Assembly: GCA_030144965.1 (NCBI GenBank)
Contig: JAMPUU010000007.1
Coordinates: forward strand, 212,930 to 276,929
From: Nitrospira sp. BO4
GTDB taxonomy: Bacteria; Nitrospirota; Nitrospiria; Nitrospirales; Nitrospiraceae
Direction of reading: 5' to 3'
Length of the DNA stretch: 64,000 bases
How positions within the stretch are numbered: position 1 is the first letter of the stretch; each line of letters starts with the position of its first letter. Positions 1 to 9,406 of this stretch are shown in pieces. A program made the translations under genes and the position numbers. A model generated the notes under the pieces. It saw nothing but the letters and a program-made list of their open reading frames with translations, ran no database searches and was not told the origin of the DNA.

Positions 1-2
1 CA

Positions 3-773
3 CCACAGCACTCTAACACCCGTTACATCTTGAGCCCCCGCGAAGTCCGCCGCCTGTACTTTCAGTGGAAAGATCGGATGACCCCGGAGCTTGGATTCTA
101 TATCCGGCAGTATTTTCTGGAGCGAGACCTCGCCTTTCCCGAAGAACTTGGCCTGATCTATCTTGAACGCATCGTCAATGAAACGGGATTGACCCTGCCG
201 TACATCGGCATCCCTTCGCCCTCGGCCCAACCGCACCTCATGACGTCACTTGAATGTCGCGCCCTCGACGATCAAACCATCGAGAAACAATACCGGCGCC
301 GTACCTTGGGCGATAAAGCGCTCTGGGTAGTCCGCCGACCCGCCAGTGGCATCCTCATCACGGAAAGTATTCTCGACTGCCTCGCCGGCAATCAATTATT
401 GCAAAACCGCACCTCCCTCTGTGCCATCAATAGCATCAACAATATCGATCGACTCGTCCCCTGCATGCAGCAACTACGACCGAGCACTGTCTATCTAGCC
501 CTCGACCACGACACGCGTTCGGCCACACCCACAAACACGCACACCAAGAAAAGAAAAAAGGACCCCGGTCCTCGCGCGCAAGAACAAGCCAAAGACCAAC
601 TTCTTGACGCCGGATTCCGTGTCGTCGAAGTCACACACCATGTCCGAGCCGGCGTCAAAGACCTTCATAAACTACTCAAACAGAATCCCACACCTATCAG
701 CCTCGAACAGCTCGAAACCTTCGGCATCGTTCACACGCCGGCACGCAAACAGCATCACGGTACACCCTGCTAG
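3..773 (+). CDS. Toprim-domain protein, primase-like (5' end outside window)
   Basis: The reading frame is open to the left edge, so the gene begins upstream; a TTG at 30 is only the first start-like codon inside the window. The middle and end show Toprim features: a strand with a glutamate (ILITESILDC), a later acidic strand (VYLALDHDT) and a closing GVKDLHKLL, as in DnaG-type primases and plasmid/phage primase fragments. A basic Lys/Arg stretch sits between them. No zinc-binding or catalytic primase domain is visible in the part seen. It precedes a helicase, methyltransferase and sliding clamp on the same strand, so a role in plasmid replication is likely but inferred. Confidence 0.75.
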   Translation, partial: PQHSNTRYILSPREVRRLYFQWKDRMTPELGFYIRQYFLERDLAFPEELGLIYLERIVNETGLTLPYIGIPSPSAQPHLMTSLECRALDDQTIEKQYRRRTLGDKALWVVRRPASGILITESILDCLAGNQLLQNRTSLCAINSINNIDRLVPCMQQLRPSTVYLALDHDTRSATPTNTHTKKRKKDPGPRAQEQAKDQLLDAGFRVVEVTHHVRAGVKDLHKLLKQNPTPISLEQLETFGIVHTPARKQHHGTPC

Positions 774-933
774 TCCTCCATCTGTCCCCCATCACGACAG
801 CGCAGATAAAACATCCGTGTGAGCTTAGCCGCCACGCTTCTCCATCCATCCCGCGCGGCATCTAACTAACCTCCGTACGCACGTGCCCTGGTCTGAACCA
901 AATCCCCACATTCTGCTATCACATGGAGGCTGT

Positions 934-3057
934 GTGCCCGTCATCGAACAACAGGTACCAATCCAGGAGTTTCTGGAACAGTTCTCAGACTCACTCTGCA
1001 CCACCACCGCCAATCAGCTCACCCCGCACTTCACGCCAGACGTCCTACACGCAGCCCAACCGACCTTCCGGCGATTCGGCGAGCCCTTACTGCCGGCCCA
1101 GGGAAACATCGCTGCCGCCCTGGCCCACGCGTTTAGCTATGCCACCAGTGCCATTTGCTCAGCAGAAATGAGCACCGGAAAAACACGCATCGCCGGAGCC
1201 GTGAGCGCACTCCTCCGTTCCCGCCGCACCCTTATCCTGTGTCCTCCCCATTTAGTCGGCAAATGGAAAAAAGAATTAGAAACCCTGCTCCCGAACGTCC
1301 ATGCTTGCATCCTGCGTTCCATAACGGATCTCGACGCCTTTGCCAGGCTTCCCCTCACCCCCACATGGCCACTCGTCGCCATTCTCAGTCGAGAGCGTGC
1401 CAAGTTGAGTTATGCCAGACGCCACGCCTTGGTCGAGAAACTTCGTCGGCTGAACGGGGAAATCTACACGCAATACATGTGTCCACACTGCGGAGAACGA
1501 CTTCTTACAAAAGACGAACTGCCCGTGACTCCGCGCAATCTCCAGCCCGGCCAGCAGTGCCAGCACTGTCACAGTCCGTTATGGACCTACGATTCGGACG
1601 GACCACGCCGCTACGCACTCGCCGACTATATCGGAAAGCAGCATCCGCGGCTGTTTGATTGTTTAGTCTGCGACGAGGTGCAAGAGGCCAAGAGTAGAGG
1701 GAGCGCACAAGCCCTCGCCTTTGCCCTCCTCATTGGAAAATGTCGCCGTACCCTCGCCTTGACCGGCACCCTCTCCTCTGGCAAGTCGACCTCGCTGTTC
1801 CATATTTTGTGGCGCATGAACCCCGCCATCCGCGCGAGCTTCAAGATCACCGACGAAGCCCGGTGGGTCGATCTCTACGGCACCTGGGAAACACGCACCA
1901 CCGACATCGATACCCAAAAGGTCTTATTAACCGGTAAAGAATCGAAACGACGCGTCCATGTGACCGTCCGCGAACGGCCAGGGATCTCGCCGCATCTCAT
2001 TCCCCATCTCGTCGGCAACACCGCTTTCTTTCAATTACGCGACCTTGGCATGTCCTTGCCGCCCTACCGTGAACAGGTCCATGAATGTCAGATGAGTCCA
2101 GAGCTCCTCACCCACTACGACAAACTCAAAGCCGCCGCGCGCGAACTGATTCCACGAGGACGGAGAACCCGAGACGGGCATCTCGTCAGCTGCACCATTC
2201 AAGCCCTGCTCGCCTATCCAGATCGCGCCTGGCAAGGCGAAACCATCACCGATAATCAAGGCGTCGTTCGATTCGCCCTGGATCCTCTCGACCCGGATCA
2301 GCTCCTCCCCAAAGAACAAGCACTCGTCAATCTCGTGACCGCCCAACACGAGCGGGGACGGAGAGTCCTCATTTACTGCACTCACACACAAACCCGTGAC
2401 ATCACCAAACGGCTTGAAGGAATACTGACTCGCGCCGGCTTGCGAACCACCATACTTCCCGCCTCCGTCAAACCCGACAAACGGATGGACTGGATCGATC
2501 AGCGGACTCAGCAAGGTCTGGACGCTCTGATTTGCAACGCGAAAAGCGTGCAGACCGGACTCGACCTGATCGACTACCCGACGATTGCTTGGTATGAAAA
2601 TGAGTACTCCACCTACGTCGTCCGGCAAGCCTCCCGACGATCCTGGCGGATACCCCAAAAACTCCCTGTAGAACTCTACTTCTTCCTCTACAAACACACC
2701 GTGCAAGAACATGCTTGGGCCTTAGTCGCTGCCGGCATCAATGCCAGCCTCCAAACCGAAGGAGACGTGAGTGCCGAAGGCCTCAATGAGTATCAACAAC
2801 CTGAGGACATGATGACCCAACTGGTCAGTCAAGTCCTCGATCGCAACACCTCCGTGTTGAGCGCCGAAACGATGTTCGCGCAACTAGCGGCGACCTATCA
2901 ACGCACCGCGCCAGAACCCGTACTCGAGACCACTCCCAACGAGCAACCGTACGAACCAGCTCCGGCGCCGATCCCACTCACCATCGGGATACGTCCGCGC
3001 ACCACATTCACACAGACCCACGAATCCACCACACAACTCACACTCTTTGCGGCCTAA
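934..3057 (+). CDS. SF2 DEAD/SNF2-like helicase with internal zinc ribbon
   Basis: About 707 residues. Walker A is a variant (EMSTGKTRIAGA) and Walker B is a DEVQ box (CDEVQEAKS). A strand LTGTLSSGKS follows (motif III-like), and the C-terminal helicase domain carries a motif VI-like RQASRRSWR. Between motifs Ia and II lie two CxxC/CxxCH pairs (CPHCGERL and CQHCHSPL), a zinc ribbon inserted in the first RecA domain. I chose GTG 934 because TGGAGG lies a few bases before it; a GTG at 883 would add 17 residues without a good ribosome site. The gene is followed two bases later by the next gene. An ATP-dependent DNA remodelling role in replication is inferred. Confidence 0.8.
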   Translation: MPVIEQQVPIQEFLEQFSDSLCTTTANQLTPHFTPDVLHAAQPTFRRFGEPLLPAQGNIAAALAHAFSYATSAICSAEMSTGKTRIAGAVSALLRSRRTLILCPPHLVGKWKKELETLLPNVHACILRSITDLDAFARLPLTPTWPLVAILSRERAKLSYARRHALVEKLRRLNGEIYTQYMCPHCGERLLTKDELPVTPRNLQPGQQCQHCHSPLWTYDSDGPRRYALADYIGKQHPRLFDCLVCDEVQEAKSRGSAQALAFALLIGKCRRTLALTGTLSSGKSTSLFHILWRMNPAIRASFKITDEARWVDLYGTWETRTTDIDTQKVLLTGKESKRRVHVTVRERPGISPHLIPHLVGNTAFFQLRDLGMSLPPYREQVHECQMSPELLTHYDKLKAAARELIPRGRRTRDGHLVSCTIQALLAYPDRAWQGETITDNQGVVRFALDPLDPDQLLPKEQALVNLVTAQHERGRRVLIYCTHTQTRDITKRLEGILTRAGLRTTILPASVKPDKRMDWIDQRTQQGLDALICNAKSVQTGLDLIDYPTIAWYENEYSTYVVRQASRRSWRIPQKLPVELYFFLYKHTVQEHAWALVAAGINASLQTEGDVSAEGLNEYQQPEDMMTQLVSQVLDRNTSVLSAETMFAQLAATYQRTAPEPVLETTPNEQPYEPAPAPIPLTIGIRPRTTFTQTHESTTQLTLFAA

Positions 3058-3059
3058 CA

Positions 3060-3677
3060 ATGCACACAGTCACAGAACCTACGCTCGACCAACTCCGCAT
3101 CCTAAAGACCGACGGCTACGACGCCGTCGTCGAAGCCTACGCGATTCACCCCACAACAAGGGAGATCTGTCTACTCTCCCTTGTCGGCGAACCGGATGCC
3201 ATCAAAGCCTTAAAAGCGAGCATGAGTATTGGCCTCCGCTTTTCCATCACCGGCATCTCTTCTTGCACTTGGCCCAAAGAGGCCACCACCTTTTTTGCCA
3301 TGACACAAAAACGGCTCCCTTCCGGCGCCCAGGCTGTGCTCTGGCTCCCACACCATGGCACCTCCGTCGGCGTACAACATGACACCCGCGCCTTCATTAT
3401 TGATCGCACCCCACATCAGACTGAGATGCCGCCAAACTTCGTCTATGTGCTCGATCGCGTCCTCGCCTGTCCGATCAGGCCCGAATGGGGCCCACAGCTC
3501 TGGGAGACCGCCATCACACGCAAATGGGTCTCCGCACTGAAAACCTATAACTGCACCGTCTGGGAATTCACTCCAAAGGCCGACGACATCATCGCCTGGA
3601 TCCAGGAACGGCTCCGCACCCGTCAACTGACTATCCCCGAACCCCCGTCGCCAGCCGCAACAGAAAGACAATTATGA
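3060..3677 (+). CDS. Hypothetical protein in the replication operon
   Basis: 205 residues, not recognised. It begins two bases after the helicase stop and its end overlaps the next methyltransferase start (ATGA), so it is translationally coupled within the operon. No membrane segment, signal peptide or clear catalytic motif is visible. The tail is rich in Pro and Gln and probably disordered. Its position between helicase and methyltransferase suggests a DNA-metabolism role, which is inference only. Confidence 0.75.
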   Translation: MHTVTEPTLDQLRILKTDGYDAVVEAYAIHPTTREICLLSLVGEPDAIKALKASMSIGLRFSITGISSCTWPKEATTFFAMTQKRLPSGAQAVLWLPHHGTSVGVQHDTRAFIIDRTPHQTEMPPNFVYVLDRVLACPIRPEWGPQLWETAITRKWVSALKTYNCTVWEFTPKADDIIAWIQERLRTRQLTIPEPPSPAATERQL

Positions 3678-4738
3678 GACCAGCAGCCCGCGCAAAATCC
3701 GGCTACTACCCGACCCCACCCCGTATCCTGGACGCCCTCTCTCATCTGATCACAAACCCACACCACAGACCAGGACGACTACTCGATCCCTGCGGAGGAG
3801 ACGGGTTCGCCGGTGGATTCCTGAAGCGCCACCTCCAGACGGTCGACGCCTATGCGATTGAACTCGATAAACAACGCGCCGCCCAATGTCGAATGCACTG
3901 CACCAAGGTGCTGCGATCAGACGCCACCGTCTCCCAGGTACAGCGAGACGCCTTTTCTGTCCTCTTTCTGAATCCCCCCTACGACACAATGCGCAACGGC
4001 GAACGAGCCGAATATCTGTGGCTCAAGAAGTGGACCCCGATGCTTCAGCCTCAGGGCATCGGCATCTACATTATTCCGGAGCATCAATATTCAGAACGCG
4101 TGCTGGAATATCTCTCGACCTACTATCGAGACGTCTCCCTCTATCGATTTCCTGACCCAGAATATGACCGGTTTCAACAAACCGTCTTCATCGGTGCGCG
4201 AGTCCGAACCCCGAATCCTTCACAAACCGTGCGCAATTACCTCTGGCGCCTACTACGCGCCCACTCACTCCCCGTGCTGGGCGACAGCACCCCCGCGCAC
4301 ACCTATACACTCCCTCCCCTGGTCCTCCAAGGCGACATCCAATTTGACAGCAACTGGATTGATCCGCTCGACATGTATCAGTCCGCACATACGGAAGGGC
4401 TGTGGCAAGACCGCTATACTCAGGACCTCTTAACCTTTCATCACACGAAACCCGTCCATCCCTTGCTACCTCTCCGCATCGGGCATCTCACCCGCTTGAT
4501 TATTTCAGGACTGTTCAACAACCAAACCATCTTACAGAACGGCCGGCACTGGATCATTAAAGGGCGCGGGCGAAAACACACCAAAGAACTCGCACCCATC
4601 ACAGAAACCCTCCACACCAAAGACGGACCGGAAGAACGGATCCACTACCGGACAATGGAACAGTACATCCCGGAAATCCGTGCCTGGGACCTCACCGAAG
4701 GTGAGCAGTTCGGAAGTTACATCATCGTCAACTGTTAA
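3674..4738 (+). CDS. Adenine-type DNA methyltransferase (DUF6094-like)
   Basis: 354 residues. The N-terminus has the layout of plasmid N6-adenine methyltransferases: GYYPTPPRI, then the SAM-binding motif I (LLDPCGGDGFAGG), an acidic strand (AYAIELDKQR) and catalytic motif IV (FLNPPYD). These match a gamma-type order with a small target-recognition part at the C-terminus. No restriction enzyme is adjacent, so it is probably an orphan methyltransferase that protects or marks the plasmid. It overlaps the preceding gene by 4 bases and is followed 10 bases later by dnaN. Confidence 0.8.
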   Translation: MRPAARAKSGYYPTPPRILDALSHLITNPHHRPGRLLDPCGGDGFAGGFLKRHLQTVDAYAIELDKQRAAQCRMHCTKVLRSDATVSQVQRDAFSVLFLNPPYDTMRNGERAEYLWLKKWTPMLQPQGIGIYIIPEHQYSERVLEYLSTYYRDVSLYRFPDPEYDRFQQTVFIGARVRTPNPSQTVRNYLWRLLRAHSLPVLGDSTPAHTYTLPPLVLQGDIQFDSNWIDPLDMYQSAHTEGLWQDRYTQDLLTFHHTKPVHPLLPLRIGHLTRLIISGLFNNQTILQNGRHWIIKGRGRKHTKELAPITETLHTKDGPEERIHYRTMEQYIPEIRAWDLTEGEQFGSYIIVNC

Positions 4739-4748
4739 GGAGACACTC

Positions 4749-5870
4749 ATGAAACTCACCTTTGATCGCAACGAACTCCTTCAGACTTTGAAGATGATGC
4801 ACAGTTTGCTTGATAAAAGTCCGAAACTGCCCATTCTCAAACATATCCTCGTGACCACCACGGCCAGTCACATCACTTTAGCCGCCACAGACCTTGAACT
4901 GGGCCTGCAACGCCACATGGCCATCCCCTGTCCTGAATCATGCTCCTTCGTCGTACCCGCCGATCCGGTCTTGGAATTCATTCGTGAATTACACGCGCCC
5001 ACGGTCCAATGGACTGTCGACGCCACGCACAACATGACCATCAGCGCCGGGAAAACCAAAGCCAAATTCAAGGGCCTCAATGCCCAGGACTATCCGGCCC
5101 TGCCCGCCATCCCTGCCCCCCTCCTCTTCAGCCTGCCCATCGGCGATCTGCAAGACCTCTTGAACGAAACACTCCCAGCCGTAGGAGAACAAACGGAGCG
5201 GTATATCCTCAACGCCATTCGATTTCAAATGATCGACGGAGCCACACCTAGTCTTCAGGCCGTCGGAACAGACGGCAAACGTCTGGTCCTCACCAGCCGG
5301 ACCACCGGCGTCTGGCTAACAAAAGACCACAAAACCAAGACCATGTTGGTTCCGAAAAAGATCGGGAAAGTGCTCAAAACACTCCTCGCCAATGTCGACG
5401 ACACCCACATCGGGATTGGACTTTCCGCCAACCTCGCGGGATTTAAACTCGGAGCCACCATGCTCACCAGCCGGCTCATGGAAGGGCAATACCCCAAACA
5501 TGAAGGCGTCATCCCACAGAAAACGAACGCCCTCTTCACCTTACCCAAGCTCAACCTCGAAGATCCCTTACGGCGGGTCTCCGTGATTAGCGGACGGGAT
5601 GCCAAACCCATCCAAGTTAAAATACGGCCGACGGAAATCCTCCTCCAAGCCGTCAACGTCGATATGGGTGAGGCCACGGAAAGTATCGAGATCACCAGTA
5701 CCCGGGACGAGCTGGTGACAGGATTCAATACACACTATTTGCTCGATGCCCTCGCCAGCATGCCGGGCGAACACTGTCAGGTCTATATGGACTCACCCCT
5801 CGCCCCATGCCTGCTTACAACCCCGGAACGACCCGAATGGCACCATATCGTCATGCCATTAAAAGTCTAA
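4749..5870 (+). CDS. dnaN: DNA polymerase III beta sliding clamp, plasmid copy
   Basis: 373 residues, normal for DnaN, with three repeated clamp folds. The N-terminus has the family look (MKLTFDRNELLQTL), with LPILKHILV and AATDLELG in the first domain. The C-terminus ends in a YMDSPLAPCLL..HHIVMPLKV block that matches the usual DnaN ending. The ATG at 4749 is chosen because AAGGAGA lies 6-12 bases upstream; an in-frame ATG at 4680 lies inside the preceding gene. A clamp encoded on a mobile element suggests the replicon recruits or replaces the host polymerase clamp. Confidence 0.93.
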   Translation: MKLTFDRNELLQTLKMMHSLLDKSPKLPILKHILVTTTASHITLAATDLELGLQRHMAIPCPESCSFVVPADPVLEFIRELHAPTVQWTVDATHNMTISAGKTKAKFKGLNAQDYPALPAIPAPLLFSLPIGDLQDLLNETLPAVGEQTERYILNAIRFQMIDGATPSLQAVGTDGKRLVLTSRTTGVWLTKDHKTKTMLVPKKIGKVLKTLLANVDDTHIGIGLSANLAGFKLGATMLTSRLMEGQYPKHEGVIPQKTNALFTLPKLNLEDPLRRVSVISGRDAKPIQVKIRPTEILLQAVNVDMGEATESIEITSTRDELVTGFNTHYLLDALASMPGEHCQVYMDSPLAPCLLTTPERPEWHHIVMPLKV

Positions 5871-6005
5871 CGCTCTGAGACTTAACTCCACTCCGGATCA
5901 CAAGAAACGTCGGACTGAGCAACAGATGATGATACAACGCAAATACTAATACCAATCCATCACACCTCATCATCCCCCAACTTCGCCCTCGTGGCCGAAC
6001 GTAAT

Positions 6006-6036
6006 AGTCTTCAGACTATGACCATTAAGCGGTCAT
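6006..6036. promoter_or_regulatory. Two adjacent inverted repeats upstream of traT
   Basis: AGTCT-tc-AGACT (6006-6017) is followed directly by ATGACC-N7-GGTCAT (6018-6036). Both lie 27-57 bases before the TraT start in the 190-base gap after dnaN. They may be operator sites or small hairpins. A CGTAATA motif (6000-6006) abuts them. Confidence 0.4.
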
Positions 6037-6062
6037 GATTCTCATTAACCAGAGGAGTTTCC

Positions 6063-6845
6063 ATGTCACGTCTACTCACCATCCCAATCCTGGCCCTGCT
6101 GTTACTCACCACAGCCTGCGCCAATCACATGACCGTTAACCGCATTAGCCAGGCTAAAAGCAGCACCACCATCTTCCTCAGACCGACCAATGAGAAAACG
6201 ATCTTTCTGGAAGCGCGCAATACATCGGATAACCCCAATGCCACATTGAGCGATCTCCCAGCTCGCTTGACGGAAAAAGGATATACACTTCTCCAAGATC
6301 CTGACAAAGCACACTTCATCGTCCAAGTCACAACCGTCTTTGCCGCAAAAGCCAAACCCGGAAGCACATTGGATAGCCTGGTGGCTGGAGGATTTGGAGG
6401 AGCGATGGGAGGAGCAATAGGCACCGCCGCCACATTAGGAAGCGGAAAAGGCTTTGGATGGATTCCAGGCGGCGCAGCCATCGGAGCCGCCGCCGGATTT
6501 ATTGGCAGCAAAGTAACGGAAGACGACCAACTCAGCATTGTCGCCGATTGTCAGATTATCGAAAAAACGAAAGAGATGGTTGAGCAAGTCGTAAGTTCAC
6601 AAACCACGCCAGGAGGAGGGCTTCCGGCGCCGAACAACAGCCTCGTCTCACTCTTTGGCGGACAATCACTCAGCACCCCGAACGCTGGGCAAACCACTGA
6701 AACCACCCAGGAAGTCCATCGTGGGAACGAGCGGATACACAAAAGCCGCTACGCATCGATGGCCCAGGAAATGTGGATGGATCAAAATGCCGCAACTGCA
6801 GACCTCGTCAAGCGACTGACTGACAGTATCGCCGGACTCTTTTAG
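6063..6845 (+). CDS. traT: TraT-family surface exclusion / complement resistance lipoprotein
   Basis: 260 residues. The N-terminus is a lipoprotein signal (ALLLLTTAC, lipobox Cys at about residue 19), so the mature protein should be lipid-anchored in the outer membrane. The central Gly/Ala-rich hydrophobic stretch (residues about 100-145, with repeated GGAMGGAIG-type runs) is typical of TraT. The C-terminal half, with YTLLQDPDKAH before it and a late lysine-rich segment, also fits. TraT blocks mating-pair formation with cells that already carry the plasmid. AGAGGAG precedes the start. No conjugation genes are visible in this window. Confidence 0.88.
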   Translation: MSRLLTIPILALLLLTTACANHMTVNRISQAKSSTTIFLRPTNEKTIFLEARNTSDNPNATLSDLPARLTEKGYTLLQDPDKAHFIVQVTTVFAAKAKPGSTLDSLVAGGFGGAMGGAIGTAATLGSGKGFGWIPGGAAIGAAAGFIGSKVTEDDQLSIVADCQIIEKTKEMVEQVVSSQTTPGGGLPAPNNSLVSLFGGQSLSTPNAGQTTETTQEVHRGNERIHKSRYASMAQEMWMDQNAATADLVKRLTDSIAGLF

Positions 6846-6855
6846 TTCCACCAAC

Positions 6856-6882
6856 GGCTGGGAGGCCCATCGCTTCCCAGCC
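6856..6882 (+). terminator. Stem-loop after traT, possible terminator
   Basis: GGCTGGGA (6856-6863) pairs with TCCCAGCC (6875-6882) around an 11-base loop, 11 bases after the traT stop. There is no T-run, so it may be a transcript-stabilising hairpin and not an intrinsic terminator. Confidence 0.35.
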
Positions 6883-6895
6883 CACCACCACCTCT

Positions 6896-7117
6896 GTGCC
6901 ACCACGATTTACGATCGGGCAATCCATTCTCTGGATCGCCCGCCAAACCCGACGCGGAGAAACACAATATTCCGTTCCGGGACATGTACTCAAAATCACC
7001 CCCAAACGCATTGCCATTCAAATCCTCCAACGCAATGCCGTGTCCTGTATCCGCTATGTCACGGCGAAACGACTCCAGGCTGCTATCGATGCCCCTCCTC
7101 CGGCTAGACATCCGTAA
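6896..7117 (+). CDS. Small hypothetical protein
   Basis: 73 residues from a GTG start. The pattern HVLKITPKRIAIQIL followed by RYVTAKRLQ resembles a group of short plasmid/phage proteins with a beta-barrel-like segment and a basic C-terminus; I do not know the function. Its end overlaps the end of the convergent response-regulator gene by 14 bases. Confidence 0.55.
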   Translation: MPPRFTIGQSILWIARQTRRGETQYSVPGHVLKITPKRIAIQILQRNAVSCIRYVTAKRLQAAIDAPPPARHP

Positions 7118-7748
7118 GTCCTTCCGTAATTGCCAACTTCACCAGATCCGCCGTCGTTTCACACCCAAAGTTTCGTTTAATCCGATCACGGTGATACCGG
7201 GAGGTCGCCGCCGTAAGATTCAAGATCGCCCCAATTTCTTTATCGCTCTTCCCTTCACCAATCAGTTGCAGCACCTCTCGCTCACGCTGCGTCAATACTG
7301 GTCGTCCCAGATATTGCTGCGGTTCATGAATGGCTTGAGACGATTCTTCCATCACTGATCCAGTCAGATCTGAGCTTAAATACGTTCCACCGCTCAACAC
7401 CACTCCAATCGCTCGCTCAAATTCTTCCATCGTCACACTCTTCGTAATATAGCCTTTTGCTCCAAGATAAAATGCACGCGTCACGCGAGCCGGATCATCA
7501 TACATCGACATGACAATACATCGAACAGATGGCGCCACTTCTCGTACTGCCGCGATCGCCTCTAACCCATTCATCAACGGCATATTAATATCCACGATCG
7601 CCAAATCGACCACGTGCGACTTCATAAAGGACACTAACTCGTGACCATTGACGACCACGCCCACAATCACATGACCTAATCGCTCAAGAATCCGGCGCTG
7701 CCCCTCGATAAGGACCTGATGATCGTCACATAACACCACGTTCGCCAT
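7104..7748 (-). CDS. NarL/LuxR-family response regulator
   Basis: About 214 residues. An N-terminal receiver domain has the DD pair (LCDDHQ), the phosphoacceptor strand (LAIVDINMP) and the Lys of GAKGYITK. The C-terminal LuxR-type helix-turn-helix reads LTQREREVLQLIGEGKSDKEI with the recognition part RYHRDRIKRNFG. ATG 7748 gives the standard MANVVLCDDH start; a GTG at 7760 overlapping the kinase stop is the alternative. It forms a two-gene operon with the upstream kinase. The target is unknown, but the palindrome at 9389-9406 in the shared promoter region is a candidate site. Confidence 0.92.
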   Translation of the reverse strand: MANVVLCDDHQVLIEGQRRILERLGHVIVGVVVNGHELVSFMKSHVVDLAIVDINMPLMNGLEAIAAVREVAPSVRCIVMSMYDDPARVTRAFYLGAKGYITKSVTMEEFERAIGVVLSGGTYLSSDLTGSVMEESSQAIHEPQQYLGRPVLTQREREVLQLIGEGKSDKEIGAILNLTAATSRYHRDRIKRNFGCETTADLVKLAITEGLTDV

Positions 7749-7756
7749 GCGATCTC

Positions 7757-9304
7757 TCACATCCTCCGCGCCGTGACCCGGACTTCAACGATCGTCCCAA
7801 CCAAGATTGTGCTGTCAATCTTGAGCAAACCACCAAATTGACGAACACGTTCCGCCATGCTGAGCAGACCAAGGCCGGCACTTCCCGCGCGATGGGCCTG
7901 TACTACGAACCCGACTCCATTATCGGTCAGTCGGAGAACCACCTCCATCCCCTGACAACACAGTTCCACCTTCAATGTCGTCGCCTTGGCATGCTTTAAG
8001 ACATTCTGAATCGCTTCTTGAGCCACACGGTAGAGCCCGGCCGACACCATCGGCGCCAATCTGCTCCCCAACGGCGCAAACTCTTTCGTTATTATAAGTC
8101 CCGAACGGCGACCCAAATTATCTAAATATCGAGACAGCGCCGCACTCACACCCACTTGATCCAAGACGAGTGGATGCAAACGAAATGATAAATCACGAGT
8201 CGACACCGCTAACGCGTCCAACTCTAGAACAATCTGCTCAATGGCTATAAATAGTTCTTCCTTCGTATGAGGCGCACACCGCAACAATGACCGAAGGGCA
8301 AAACCAATCCCTCCCAACTGACTGACCACGTGATCGTGCAGTTCACCCGCAACCCGGCTACGCTCATCTTCTTGTGCAGTCATGAGACGTTGCGCCAGGA
8401 TGCGCAACTGATCTCGTTGCTCCATCATAAGACTTGCCTGCTGCAACACCGTCGTTTCATAAAGATTCAGCAACTCGTCCCCCGGGGGAAGTCCTGTATG
8501 GTAATCACTTTCGCTCTCGACATCAGACATTCCGCTACTAGACCACACCTCACAGCCAAGACGAATGGAAAGCGCAATGAGCCGCAGAAGTTCCATGGCT
8601 CTCTCAGAAATCGCCACCCTCGTAAAGAGCAACAGGACAAAACACTGTCCCTCTCCAAAGACGCCTCCACACCCCACCGCCGCACGAATACCAAACGGCA
8701 CCACAAATTCGTCCTGAGCCGGAATAAACGGACTCCCTACAGCCCCATTCACAGAAAAGACTTGAGTAGAGGATCCAAAGGATTCGATGTCGAGAGCCCC
8801 AACGGATTCTCCAGCCACCACAAACTGTAATTGCCGCAACACTTCGGCAAACATGGGGAAGCGACTCGCAAACTCAGGAACATTCAACGGCACAACCCGA
8901 TACCGAGATGACTGTTTCGGTGCATTCCAGCCTTCAACAACACCCGCACTCCCCTCGAGTACCAGAACAGGTGATGTCGGGAGAATCTCATCGCTTCCAT
9001 ATTTCGTACGCACCAACATCTGGTCCTCGATCGACAACGACGCAAACGGACGACTCATAAAACATCGTGCCAAGACAACTTCAGGGGTGTCCGTCAACTC
9101 ATTCACAAATGATTGTTGTAACAACGTAGAGATCGCTTGAAGAAAGGCGGGCAGGGAATCAGAATCCGAAATCAACTGACGAACACGAGCCAAACACCAG
9201 CAGGCCTTGGCCAACGCACACGATTCTAACGACAAACGAACAGAAGGCGCCGACCTCATCAGCGATCCAGATGGCTCCTGTTGATTCGGCCGCCCATCGA
9301 TCAC
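7757..9304 (-). CDS. Sensor histidine kinase, HisKA_3 type, cytoplasmic
   Basis: 515 residues without membrane segments. The C-terminal third has the HisKA_3 phosphoacceptor helix (AGELHDHVVSQLGG, with His in HDHV) and an ATPase domain (TDNGVGF, then GLLSMAERV). The N-terminal ~270 residues look like a degenerate GAF-type sensory region and are not assignable. The GTG start is supported by AAGGAG six bases upstream. It overlaps the response regulator by a stop/start pair. It is transcribed away from the PRTRC operon across a 263-base promoter gap, so it may control that operon, itself, or both. Confidence 0.9.
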   Translation of the reverse strand: MIDGRPNQQEPSGSLMRSAPSVRLSLESCALAKACWCLARVRQLISDSDSLPAFLQAISTLLQQSFVNELTDTPEVVLARCFMSRPFASLSIEDQMLVRTKYGSDEILPTSPVLVLEGSAGVVEGWNAPKQSSRYRVVPLNVPEFASRFPMFAEVLRQLQFVVAGESVGALDIESFGSSTQVFSVNGAVGSPFIPAQDEFVVPFGIRAAVGCGGVFGEGQCFVLLLFTRVAISERAMELLRLIALSIRLGCEVWSSSGMSDVESESDYHTGLPPGDELLNLYETTVLQQASLMMEQRDQLRILAQRLMTAQEDERSRVAGELHDHVVSQLGGIGFALRSLLRCAPHTKEELFIAIEQIVLELDALAVSTRDLSFRLHPLVLDQVGVSAALSRYLDNLGRRSGLIITKEFAPLGSRLAPMVSAGLYRVAQEAIQNVLKHAKATTLKVELCCQGMEVVLRLTDNGVGFVVQAHRAGSAGLGLLSMAERVRQFGGLLKIDSTILVGTIVEVRVTARRM

Positions 9305-9388
9305 ACTCCACTCCTTGCAACATGTTTTGCCTCGCGCATTCTGAGGGCTATTGGACAGGGATTATGACCGAGAGCATATTTCACTGTA

Positions 9389-9406
9389 TAGGGTGGATAC
9401 ACCCTA
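9389..9406. promoter_or_regulatory. 7-4-7 palindrome between kinase and PRTRC operon
   Basis: TAGGGTG-gata-CACCCTA is a perfect inverted repeat in the divergent promoter gap (9305-9567). A LuxR-type regulator dimer would fit such a site. The nearby AAAGGGGTTA and AACCCCTAG carry related half-site sequences. Nothing else coding is visible in this gap. Confidence 0.5.

Noticed and set aside
2035..2712. 225-codon minus-strand frame
   Set aside because: Lies wholly antisense to the helicase gene, whose motifs are certain; its sequence looks non-protein.
4680..4748. Longer DnaN start
   Set aside because: It lies inside the methyltransferase gene; ATG 4749 has the ribosome site and the standard N-terminus.
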